Part shown: one piece after another, positions 17,675 through 25,327 of the stretch | Position numbering within the stretch: the first letter of the stretch is position 1 | Layout of the letters: every line of letters starts with the position of its first letter | Source of the DNA: JBDWFY01 sp965275915 | GTDB taxonomy: Bacteria > Pseudomonadota > Alphaproteobacteria > Rhizobiales > Stappiaceae | Direction of reading: 5' to 3' | Assembly: GCA_965275915.1 (NCBI GenBank) | Contig: CBDHYI010000008.1 | Coordinates: 1,302,001-1,366,000 of the forward strand | DNA length: 64,000 nucleotides | Translations under genes and position numbers: made by a program | The notes under the pieces: model-generated | Seen by the model: the letters and a program-made list of their open reading frames with translations, nothing else | The model's database searches: none | Told to the model about the DNA's origin: nothing

Positions 17675-18911
17675 TCCTCTGACTCACTCATATTGATGGG
17701 TATAGTTTGCTGAGTTTGATGCGTGCTTGTTCGTTTGTGAACTGCCATTGCGCGATGCAGCGCTTATCGTTTCGTTGCGTCGTCCACGCTTTGACGTTAC
17801 GGGCAAGGTCTTCTTTGCTGCCGATGCGTTCTTTCAGACACTGTCGCGACAACACGGACAATTCGGCTTCGGCCATGTTGAGCCAGGAGCCGTGTTTGGG
17901 TGTGTGGTTCCACTCGAATTTTTCAGCGATGCGCCTTGCCTTGGCCGGTTCAAAGGTCGCGTAAAGTGATGCTTGGCTGTGTGTATTCAAGTTGTCCTGG
18001 ACCAGCACGATTTTGTCTGCATCTGCAAAATGCCGGTCGGCAAGCTCTTCAAGGAAGTGAGCGTAGTCCGTTTTGCCACGATGGTCGGTGACCTTGATGT
18101 GCCGCATGCCTTCAAGCGGAGCAAAAGCCATGAATAGATTGGCCATACCTGCACGCTTGTATTCATAGTCATGCCGAGCAACGCGCCCCGGCGTCATGGG
18201 GATCGCTAGACGCGTGGCGCTGACCAACTGTTTGGCCGCTTCATCCAGACAAACCAGCGGACGTTTCGGATCACGTGGGCGCTGATAAACCGCCAGCACG
18301 TTCTCCATGGCGGCGACGAAGGCCGCGTTCTGCTCGGGTGGGATTACCCAATACCGACTTCGGTGAGGCTTAAGTTCGTTTTTTTAAGCGCGCGCGCAAC
18401 AGTGTTGAAGTGGGCTGCCTCGACAATGTTCAACTCAACGACCTTGTCGGCCAGAAGCCGAATGGTCCAGCGCGCATAGCCCTGTGGCGGCTGCGAGCAC
18501 GCAAGGGCAATCAGCCTGGCTTCGGCTTCGCCATCGAAGATGCGCTTGATGGCAGGATGGGCGCGCTGTTTGCGGGCGAACACCGCATCCATCCCTTCCA
18601 TCACAAACGTCTCGCGCACCCGGGCGACTGTCGAGCCAGAGGTCTCGAGGCTTTGACAAATCCTGCGGTCCGTCCAACCCTCGCCATGAGGCCCCTTGTC
18701 GGCCTTCAGAAGAATGCGCGCCTTGCAGTTCGCACGGGCAGCCAGTGTCCCTTTCCTGATCATCGACAAAAGCGCCTTGCGCTCGTCCAACGTCAGTTCA
18801 ACAACATATTTGATATTGGCCAAAACCTGCCTCCTCTTCGCACGAATCGGAAAACAAGGAACCAGCCCTCGATGAAAAGCGCAACATATCAATTTGATTG
18901 ATGCAGAAAAC
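17674..18911 (-). mobile_element. IS630-type insertion sequence, apparently intact
   Basis: TA flanks lie at 17672-17673 and 18912-18913. The imperfect terminal inverted repeats begin GTCCTCTG on the left and GTTTTCTG on the right (complement). They agree through a shared ATTGAT block about 20 bp in. The element carries one frameshifted transposase. Its right TA is shared with the left end of the MITE-like repeat at 18914. Confidence 0.82.
17688..18823 (-). CDS. IS630-family transposase expressed by programmed -1 frameshift
   Basis: The start is TTG at 18823 (LANIKYVVELTLDERKALL), placed 7 nt after a strong GGAGG. ATG 18892 further upstream is open but lies outside the conserved region. The first frame (HTH domain) ends at 18344. 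An A7 run on the minus strand (complement of 18379-18385) allows a -1 shift into the frame ending at 17688. The joined product retains the catalytic triad: Asp in VCLDEA, Asp in LVQDNLNTH and Glu in NMAEAE. The transposase therefore looks functional, unlike the other IS630-type copy in this window. Confidence 0.85.
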
Positions 18912-18913
18912 TA

Positions 18914-19179
18914 GGCTCAGGACCTATCAATTTCATGCAATTCTGTTTTGAAAGAAGTGTCCGCCTGAAGAAAACCAGGGCTTGCAAAGGTATCCAACCT
19001 TCGCTTCTCCCTGGTTTTCTTCAGGCGGACACTTCTTTCAAAGCCCGAAGGGCGAGGCATATTTTGTTCCTGCCTACGCCCACAAAGACTTGAAAACCGG
19101 ACGGTTTCCTGCGCCTTTCCGCCTTGTCAAAAACAAAATCTGCTCTCGCAGAATGGATGAAATTAATAGGTCCTGAGCC
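18914..19179. repeat. MITE-like element, copy A (GGCTCAGGACC ends)
   Basis: Terminal inverted repeats of about 25 bp (GGCTCAGGACCTATCAATTT on the left; the right complement differs at two positions in 24) are flanked by TA on both sides. The right half holds the conserved core GACTTGAAAACCGGACGG ... CTGCTCTCGCAGAATGG that recurs at 33.1 and 61.8 kb. It carries no transposase. It abuts the IS630-type element through one shared TA and provides the G of the VOC gene's TAG stop. Confidence 0.85.
18947..19042. repeat. Perfect 34-bp inverted repeat inside MITE copy A
   Basis: Bases 18947-18980 (starting TTTGAAAGAAGTGTCC) and 19009-19042 are exact reverse complements, separated by a 28-nt loop. This arm pair is absent from copy D, which otherwise matches on both sides, so it is a nested insert of roughly 100 bp. 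Confidence 0.9.
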
Positions 19180-19817
19180 TAAGTCAGCTCCTTTATTCCG
19201 CTTTGTGTTTCAATTGTTGCCCGGTACCGGACTTCCGGACCTTGAATGATTTGCACTGTGTTGTCGACTGAGAGAGCACGATAGAGTGTTTTGATGGCGT
19301 CAGGTTCGGGATGTTCGAGCGTCAGCGACCGGAGCTGCGCGCCCATACCGGGAATATCGGCCATCGACGTCGGGCTTCCCCGATGATCGATCAGCGAGGG
19401 CAGGGCGCCCGAACAGGGAAGCGAGCCGTCCTCCGGGATCGAAAACGCAAATTCCGGGCGTTCCGGCGGAAGCGGGACCGCGTCGCCGAAGCGCGGGCCG
19501 TGGTTTGAAACGATGGAACGGATATCGTCCGTGTTCGCAACCCATCCTCTAAGACGACGCCCGTCGTCCCAGTCCGATCTGACGGTGTCCTGATCGTCAA
19601 GGCCGAACCACCGTGCCCGGCCCGGCGCAACTCCCTCCGGATCGAGTGCCACGATCTCCAGATAGATCGTGTTTCCCAGCTGAAGCCGGTGGTTGTGTGT
19701 GCCCATATAGTCATGCCGCGTCCCGAAGGGGACCTCAATATCAAGGCAGTCCCTGACATGGGCGACGCCTTCGATCAGCGTTGGAGCAATCACCGTTATG
19801 TGGTCGAGCTTCAGCAT
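19179..19817 (-). CDS. VOC/glyoxalase-like domain protein
   Basis: 212 residues of the glyoxalase_3-like (VOC) superfamily: DHITVIAPTLIEGVAHVRDCL at the N-terminus, HNHRLQLGNTIYLEIVAL in the first module, and a second module near residues 140-200. Such proteins bind a metal and act on small oxoacids or aromatic-like substrates. The exact reaction is unknown. It sits 39 bp from the oxyR stop on the same strand, so it may be co-transcribed downstream of oxyR. Its TAG stop is formed by TA plus the first G of MITE copy A. Confidence 0.8.
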   Translation of the reverse strand: MLKLDHITVIAPTLIEGVAHVRDCLDIEVPFGTRHDYMGTHNHRLQLGNTIYLEIVALDPEGVAPGRARWFGLDDQDTVRSDWDDGRRLRGWVANTDDIRSIVSNHGPRFGDAVPLPPERPEFAFSIPEDGSLPCSGALPSLIDHRGSPTSMADIPGMGAQLRSLTLEHPEPDAIKTLYRALSVDNTVQIIQGPEVRYRATIETQSGIKELT

Positions 19818-19856
19818 GGGCGGGAGCCTTGGGTAGAGCGGGGAGTTGCGAACGCG

Positions 19857-20792
19857 TTACGCCGTTTTGAGCCTGGCAGTCCGGTCGGTCATTTTGTCCT
19901 TTTGTGCCTGTCCCACCTGACGGACAATGGCGCCCAATTGCATGAGCTGGTGACTGAGCGGGTTGGTCTTGCGCCACACCATGCCGATGGTGCGCTTGGG
20001 TGTATCATCGGTGAAACGGGACACTGAAACGGCGGCGCTGTGCGTTTCAAGCGGCAGCGCCATTTCCGGAAGCAGCGTCACGCCCAGGCCCGCACTCACC
20101 ATTTGTACCAGAGTGGAGAGCGAACTTCCGCCCATCAGGTAGCTGGGGTCTGTCGGCCGGATATCGCAAAACGAGAGGGCCTGGTCGCGAAAGCAGTGGC
20201 CTTCCTCAAGCAGCAGGAGCTTCATTTCCTGCAGTTTTTCCGGGTCGGGAACCGGCTTGTCGGCATCCTTCAGCGAGCGCACCAGAACGAACTCTTCGTC
20301 GAAAAGGGCGAATTCGCGCAATGTCGGCTCGGAAATGGGCAGAGCCGCAATGACCACATCCAGGCGCGACTGCTGAAGGTCTTCGATCAGGGACTGGGTT
20401 ATGGATTCGCGCGGGCGCAGTTCCAGATCCGGAAAACGGTCCGCCAGTTCGCGGATGATGGCCGGCAGCAGATAAGGCGCAACGGTGGGAATCGCACCAA
20501 GACGCAGCGACCCTTTGAGGGGTCCTTCGTCGGTGCGGGCAAGTTCCGCCAACTCGTCGATCTCAATGAGGATTTTCCGGCTGCGCGCCAAAAACTCTTC
20601 TCCCAGCGCGGTCATGTGGATTTTTCGCGCAGTGCGTTCCACCAGCGGCGTGCCGAGCATTTCCTCCAGATCCTTGATCTGAAGCGACAGCGCCGGCTGG
20701 GAAATTGCGCAGGCCTCGGCGGCCCGGCCGAAATGACCGTAGCGCGCCAGCGCATCGAAATATCGAAGGTGTTTTAGGGTCAATCCGATCAT
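19857..20792 (-). CDS. oxyR: Peroxide-sensing LysR regulator OxyR
   Basis: 311 residues: LysR HTH (residues 5-60) and effector domain. The redox cysteines are Cys200 and Cys209 in LLLLEEGHCFRDQALSFC, the diagnostic OxyR motif. H2O2 forms the disulfide, which alters DNA binding. It is divergent from katG with 115 bp between the start codons. The intergenic stretch is AT-rich (TTAGCTAAACTTATCAC and following) and should carry the OxyR operator and both promoters. Confidence 0.95.
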   Translation of the reverse strand: MIGLTLKHLRYFDALARYGHFGRAAEACAISQPALSLQIKDLEEMLGTPLVERTARKIHMTALGEEFLARSRKILIEIDELAELARTDEGPLKGSLRLGAIPTVAPYLLPAIIRELADRFPDLELRPRESITQSLIEDLQQSRLDVVIAALPISEPTLREFALFDEEFVLVRSLKDADKPVPDPEKLQEMKLLLLEEGHCFRDQALSFCDIRPTDPSYLMGGSSLSTLVQMVSAGLGVTLLPEMALPLETHSAAVSVSRFTDDTPKRTIGMVWRKTNPLSHQLMQLGAIVRQVGQAQKDKMTDRTARLKTA

Positions 20793-20907
20793 TAGCTAAA
20801 CTTATCACTCTGTTTAGAATATTCAATTGGAATTAATCTAAATTAGGGTCTAGGTAAAGGCAGGTGCCGCGCGCGGCGGACCCTTCACCAAGAAAATGGA
20901 GATCCCA

Positions 20908-23088
20908 ATGAACGTCCACGATAAAGATGGTTTCGGCGGCTGCCCGATCAATCACGGGGGCAATACGTCGATGGAGAAACCGGTGACCAAATGGTGGCCG
21001 AATGCTCTCAATCTCGACATTCTGCATCAGCATGGTGCGCGTACCAATCCGATGGATCCCGACTACAACCATCGCGACGCCGTGAAGGGGCTGGATTTCG
21101 AGGCTGTCAAAGCCGATGTCAAAGCGCTGATGACCGACAGCCAGGACTGGTGGCCGGCTGACTGGGGCCACTATGGCGGCCTGATGATCCGCCTGGCATG
21201 GCACTCCGCCGGTTCTTATCGGCTGCAGGACGGTCGCGGCGGCGCTGGTTCGGGCAACATCCGCTTTGCGCCGCTGAATTCCTGGCCGGACAATGCCAGC
21301 CTCGATAAAGCCCGCCGGCTTCTGTGGCCGGTTAAAAAGAAATACGGCAATGCACTGTCCTGGGCCGACCTGATCATTCTTTCGGGCAACATGGCCTACG
21401 AGTCCATGGGCCTGAAAACATTCGGCTTCGGCTTTGGCCGGGAAGACATATGGGGTCCGGAAACGGATGTCTATTGGGGATCGGAACAGGAATGGCTGGC
21501 TCCCGCCGAGGGCCGTCACGAAAACCTCGACGATGCCTCGTCCCTGGAGAATCCGTTGTCGGCGGTTCATATGGGGCTGATCTACGTCAATCCCGAAGGC
21601 ATCAACGGTCAGCCCGATCCGGCCAAGACAGCGCACTATGTGCGGGAAACCTTTGCGCGGATGGCGATGAATGACGAAGAGACCGCTGCCCTGACCTGCG
21701 GCGGCCACACGGTCGGTAAGGCACACGGTGCGATTGCCGGTGACGATATCGGTGTTGAACCGGAAGCCGCCGGTCTTGAGACCCAGGGCCTTGGCTGGAC
21801 CAACCCGGATCTGGACGCAACGCCCGCCAAGGCGTTCACGTCCGGTATTGAGGGCGCTTGGACCAAGGAACCGACCAAGTTCGACATGGGCTATTTCGAC
21901 TACCTGTTCAACTATGAATGGGAATTGAAAAAGTCTCCGGCCGGTGCGTGGCAGTGGGAACCGGTTGATATGCCGGATTCGGAAAAGCCGGTTGATGCGG
22001 CCGACCCGTCCATCAAGCGCAGCCCGATGATGACCGACGCCGACATGGCGATGAAGGTTGACCCGATCTACAACGAGATCTGCCAGAAATTCAAAGCGGA
22101 TCCTGCGTATTTCGCCGACACTTTCGCCCGCGCCTGGTTCAAACTGACACACCGCGATATGGGCCCCCGCGCCAACTATCTCGGTCCGGACGTCCCGGCT
22201 GAAGACCTGATCTGGCAGGACCCGGTTCCCGCAGGCAACACAAACTACGATGTCGCTGCGGTGAAAGCCAAGATCGCCGGCAGCGGGCTGTCGTCGGCGG
22301 AGCTGATCGCAACCGCCTGGGACAGCGCCCGCACGTATCGCGGGTCCGACAAGCGCGGCGGCGCAAACGGTGCACGCATCCGCCTTGCTCCGCAAAAAAG
22401 CTGGGCCGGAAACGAGCCGGATCGTCTCGCCAAGGTTCTGGGCATTCTTGAACCGATCGCCGCTGAAACCGGCGCATCGATCGCGGACGTCATCGTCCTT
22501 GCCGGTAATGTCGGTCTGGAACAGTCCATCAAAGCCGCGGGCTTCGATGTTAAGGTGCCGTTTGCGCCGGGCCGTGGCGATGCGGATGATGCGCAGACCG
22601 ATGCGGACAGCTTCGACTATCTCGAACCGCTGGCCGATGGGTTCCGCAACTGGCAGAAAGAAGCCTATGCCGTATCCGCCGAGGAACTGATGCTCGACAG
22701 AGCCCAGCTTCTGGGTCTGACCGCAGCGGAGATGACGATCCTTGTCGGCGGTTTGCGCGTCCTTGGCGTCAATCACGGCGGAAACAGACACGGCGTGTTC
22801 ACCGACCGTGTCGGCGCATTGACGACAGACTTCTTCGTCAATCTGACCGACATGTCGAACAGCTGGCATCCGGTTGAAGAAAACGGAGCCTACGAAATCC
22901 GTGACCGCAAGACCGGTGATGTCAAATGGACTGCCACCAGCGCCGACCTCGTTTTCGGTTCCAACTCCATTCTGCGCGCCTACGCCGAAGTCTACGCTCA
23001 GGACGACAACCACGAGAAGTTCGTGCGTGATTTCGTGCAGGCCTGGACGAAGGTGATGAACGCGGATCGCTTCGATCTGGCGGCTTAG
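20908..23088 (+). CDS. katG: Bifunctional catalase-peroxidase
   Basis: 726 residues from ATG 20908, preceded by GGAGA; an ATG 12 nt upstream has no site. The distal pocket has Arg95, Trp98 and His99 (RLAWHSAGSYR). Tyr226 and Met252 complete the Met-Tyr-Trp adduct required for catalase activity. The proximal His267 is in TCGGHTVGKAHG. The C-terminal half is the non-heme duplicated domain (RGSDKRGGANGARIRL). It degrades H2O2 in the cytoplasm. It is divergent from oxyR, so peroxide-inducible expression is expected. Confidence 0.97.
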   Translation: MNVHDKDGFGGCPINHGGNTSMEKPVTKWWPNALNLDILHQHGARTNPMDPDYNHRDAVKGLDFEAVKADVKALMTDSQDWWPADWGHYGGLMIRLAWHSAGSYRLQDGRGGAGSGNIRFAPLNSWPDNASLDKARRLLWPVKKKYGNALSWADLIILSGNMAYESMGLKTFGFGFGREDIWGPETDVYWGSEQEWLAPAEGRHENLDDASSLENPLSAVHMGLIYVNPEGINGQPDPAKTAHYVRETFARMAMNDEETAALTCGGHTVGKAHGAIAGDDIGVEPEAAGLETQGLGWTNPDLDATPAKAFTSGIEGAWTKEPTKFDMGYFDYLFNYEWELKKSPAGAWQWEPVDMPDSEKPVDAADPSIKRSPMMTDADMAMKVDPIYNEICQKFKADPAYFADTFARAWFKLTHRDMGPRANYLGPDVPAEDLIWQDPVPAGNTNYDVAAVKAKIAGSGLSSAELIATAWDSARTYRGSDKRGGANGARIRLAPQKSWAGNEPDRLAKVLGILEPIAAETGASIADVIVLAGNVGLEQSIKAAGFDVKVPFAPGRGDADDAQTDADSFDYLEPLADGFRNWQKEAYAVSAEELMLDRAQLLGLTAAEMTILVGGLRVLGVNHGGNRHGVFTDRVGALTTDFFVNLTDMSNSWHPVEENGAYEIRDRKTGDVKWTATSADLVFGSNSILRAYAEVYAQDDNHEKFVRDFVQAWTKVMNADRFDLAA

Positions 23089-23110
23089 TGGCTTAATGCC
23101 AAAGACTTTT

Positions 23111-23144
23111 CTGTCCGGGCGAGGAGACTTGCCCGGACAGTTTT
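23111..23144 (+). terminator. Rho-independent terminator after katG
   Basis: The 10-bp stem CTGTCCGGGC (23111-23120) pairs with GCCCGGACAG (23131-23140), with a 10-nt loop followed by TTTT. It lies 22 bp beyond the katG stop. Confidence 0.85.
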
Positions 23145-23371
23145 ATGTAAGACTTATTTATTCGCTACGTTCGTTAGAACGGACGGGTTGTTTCTGTTCG
23201 ACATCCGAACACTGAGAGATCTTGCGTTATGTCACTCCGATGCACCATGAGGTGATATTGCCGGTTGCTGAGCGATATGACGGGTGCTTTGATACCTTTG
23301 GAGTATGGATAAACAGCGCCCGTAACCCGAAACTTGTCGCCGACAGAGACGATGAATGGACGGGTCGAACT

Positions 23372-24052
23372 ATGCAAACTGAGTCGCCGGATCTTCCCTG
23401 GGTTGAGCGTTTCCCCGGACTCTCAAGACTGGATGCGCCCACCAAAGAGCTGCTCCTCAGCCGCAGCAAGATCATGACCGTGCCGGAAGGGACCGTCATC
23501 TTCGGCCCGGGCAATTCGCCGGAAAACATGTTGTTTCTCCTTGACGGAACGGTGCGGGTTCAACAGGTCTCCGAAACCGGACACGAGATCGTCCTTTATC
23601 GTATCCATGCCGGGCAGAGCTGTGTTCTGACGACCGCGTGTCTGCTGGCATATGACGATTATTCGGCGGAGGGTCTTGCGGAGACCGACGTTAAGGCGGC
23701 AGCGATCCCGCGCGTTATTTTCGATGAGCTCGTCGCCCGATCCAAACGCTTCCGGGACTTTGTGTTTGCAGCATTTTCGAAGCGGATAACCGACCTCTTT
23801 CTGATGATTGACGAGGTGGCCTTCCAGCGTATGGATGTCCGCCTGGCAGATCGGCTTATGGCCATGTCCGAAGGCGGTAAGACGGTTTCAACCACACATC
23901 AGAAGTTATCGATAGAGCTTGGAACCGCACGCGAAGTGATTTCCCGGCAGTTGCAGGAGTTTCAGCGGCGCGGCTGGATCGAGCAGTCGCGGGGGCGTAT
24001 CGACATCCTGTGCCCCCAGGATCTCACAGCGCTCGCCGGACACAGTCCGTGA
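23372..24052 (+). CDS. Crp/Fnr-family regulator, candidate sulfide/persulfide sensor
   Basis: From ATG 23372 the product is about 226 residues: a cyclic-nucleotide-binding-type beta roll (MTVPEGTVIFGPGNSPENMLFLLDGTV) and a C-terminal HTH (TTHQKLSIELGTAREVISRQLQEF). Cys84 and Cys90 lie close together in GQSCVLTTACLL, and a third Cys is in the C-terminal DILCPQD. There is no Fnr N-terminal Cys cluster. The frame is open to 23222 upstream, but the extra part looks non-coding. It lies just upstream of the sulfide oxidation genes on the same strand and probably regulates them. Cysteine-based sensing is inference. Confidence 0.88.
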   Translation: MQTESPDLPWVERFPGLSRLDAPTKELLLSRSKIMTVPEGTVIFGPGNSPENMLFLLDGTVRVQQVSETGHEIVLYRIHAGQSCVLTTACLLAYDDYSAEGLAETDVKAAAIPRVIFDELVARSKRFRDFVFAAFSKRITDLFLMIDEVAFQRMDVRLADRLMAMSEGGKTVSTTHQKLSIELGTAREVISRQLQEFQRRGWIEQSRGRIDILCPQDLTALAGHSP

Positions 24053-24067
24053 TCCTTTTGACAGTTT

Positions 24068-24082
24068 GGTGACATTGTCACC
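24068..24082. promoter_or_regulatory. Crp/Fnr-like operator candidate
   Basis: A perfect 15-bp palindrome GGTGACATTGTCACC, with GTGA...TCAC half-sites as in Crp-family operators. It starts 16 bp after the regulator gene stop and lies upstream of the sulfide locus. A TTGACA hexamer lies at 24058-24063. Confidence 0.55.
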
Positions 24083-24086
24083 GACA

Positions 24087-24128
24087 GCTCCTTTCAGTTG
24101 ACCGATCATCTTCGCAACTGAAAGGAGC
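24087..24128 (+). promoter_or_regulatory. Hairpin that sequesters the ribosome binding site of the next gene
   Basis: A perfect 14-bp stem: GCTCCTTTCAGTTG (24087-24100) pairs with CAACTGAAAGGAGC (24115-24128), with a 14-nt loop. The AGGAG of the downstream gene (24123-24127; ATG at 24135) lies in the 3' arm. Confidence 0.6.
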
Positions 24129-24134
24129 CCGATA

Positions 24135-24347
24135 ATGACCGTAAATATCGGAACGATTGATCGTCTGATCCGTCTGGTCCTCGGCATTGCGCTGCTTGCC
24201 GCACCCTTTGTGTCCGGCATGGCTTTGTTTCAATCGACACTGCTCACGATTGCTTCCGTTGTGGTCGGCCTTGTGATGGTCGGCACCGCGGCGATGAAGT
24301 TCTGTCCTCTCTATCGCATCCTGGGACTGCGCACCTGTCAGACCTGA
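24135..24347 (+). CDS. YgaP-like DUF2892 inner membrane protein
   Basis: 70 residues: MTVNIGTIDRLIRLVLGIAL, two hydrophobic helices and the conserved FCPLYRILGL end with Cys. This is the DUF2892/YgaP transmembrane module often encoded beside rhodanese, persulfide dioxygenase and SQR genes. Its precise role is unknown; it may help sulfur transfer at the membrane. The strong GAAAGGAG site may be masked by the upstream hairpin. Confidence 0.88.
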   Translation: MTVNIGTIDRLIRLVLGIALLAAPFVSGMALFQSTLLTIASVVVGLVMVGTAAMKFCPLYRILGLRTCQT

Positions 24348-24424
24348 CGGCAGGGTCGAAACGCATAAGCTTCCCGGTGCTCCGGGCAGTTCATCCAACA
24401 ATGTAAGCCTGGAGGAAAACGGAT

Positions 24425-25306
24425 ATGGATTATCCAGTTGATTTAACGGTTAAGCCGGATGTGTCGGCTCATTTTGACGGCGCGACCAACACCATCACTT
24501 ACATCGTCAAGGACCCGGCCTCGGACCATTGTGCAATCGTCGACAGCGTGATGGATATCGACTATGCGGCTGGCCGTATCACCTATGACCATGCCGATGC
24601 ATTGATTGCCGAGATAAAAAAGCGCGGCCTTGTTCTGGACTGGATCATTGAGACGCATGTGCATGCCGACCATCTGAGCGCCGCACCTTATCTGCAGCAG
24701 AAGCTGGGAGGCAGGATCGGCGTCGGCGAGAAGATCATGGTGGTCCAGAACACCTTCGGAAAGGTCTTCAACGAAGGCACCGAGTTTCAGCGCGACGGAT
24801 CGCAGTTCGACGCGCTTTTCAAGGACGGCGATACTTACATGGTCGGTGAGATGCGGTGCTTTGCCATATATACGCCCGGCCATACTCCGGCCTGCATGGT
24901 GCATGTGATGGGCGATGCGGCCTTTGCCGGGGACACGATCTTCATGCCGGACGGCGGCTCCGCCCGCGCTGACTTTCCCGGCGGTGATGCGGGGCAGCTT
25001 TATGACTCGATCCAGAAGGTTCTGAGTTTGCCCGACGAGACACGGCTGTTCATGTGCCACGACTACGGACCCGGTGGCCGTGCGATCATGTGGGAGACGA
25101 CTGTGGGCGAGGAAAAGCGCGACAACATCCATGTGGGCGGCGGCAAGAGCCGGGAGGAGTTTATTAGATTCCGTACTGAACGGGACGCACAGCTCACCAT
25201 GCCGAAACTCATCATTCCATCGTTGCAGGTGAACATGCGCGCCGGCGAAGTCCCGCGGGATGATGACGGCAATCCGGTGCTGAAAGTGCCGGTTAACGCG
25301 CTTTGA
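24425..25306 (+). CDS. MBL-fold persulfide dioxygenase-like hydrolase (ETHE1/Blh family)
   Basis: 293 residues. The metallo-beta-lactamase signature THVHADH (His78, His80, Asp82, His83) is present. A further His is in YTPGHTPACMVHVMGD and an Asp in AFAGDTIF. Members of this group oxidise glutathione persulfide to sulfite using one Fe(II). An AGGAGG-like site lies upstream. Its location between the DUF2892 gene and the SQR fusion supports persulfide oxidation in the cytoplasm. Confidence 0.88.
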   Translation: MDYPVDLTVKPDVSAHFDGATNTITYIVKDPASDHCAIVDSVMDIDYAAGRITYDHADALIAEIKKRGLVLDWIIETHVHADHLSAAPYLQQKLGGRIGVGEKIMVVQNTFGKVFNEGTEFQRDGSQFDALFKDGDTYMVGEMRCFAIYTPGHTPACMVHVMGDAAFAGDTIFMPDGGSARADFPGGDAGQLYDSIQKVLSLPDETRLFMCHDYGPGGRAIMWETTVGEEKRDNIHVGGGKSREEFIRFRTERDAQLTMPKLIIPSLQVNMRAGEVPRDDDGNPVLKVPVNAL

Positions 25307-25327
25307 TGCGTTCAGGGAGGTCAGAAC

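Noticed and set aside
18982..19176. 64-codon frame inside MITE copy A
   Set aside because: It spans the palindrome and the repeat core, and the similar reading in copy D comes from the shared repeat, not from a conserved start or stop.
22245..22532. Minus-strand frames opposite katG
   Set aside because: They are antisense to highly conserved katG sequence and have no protein features.
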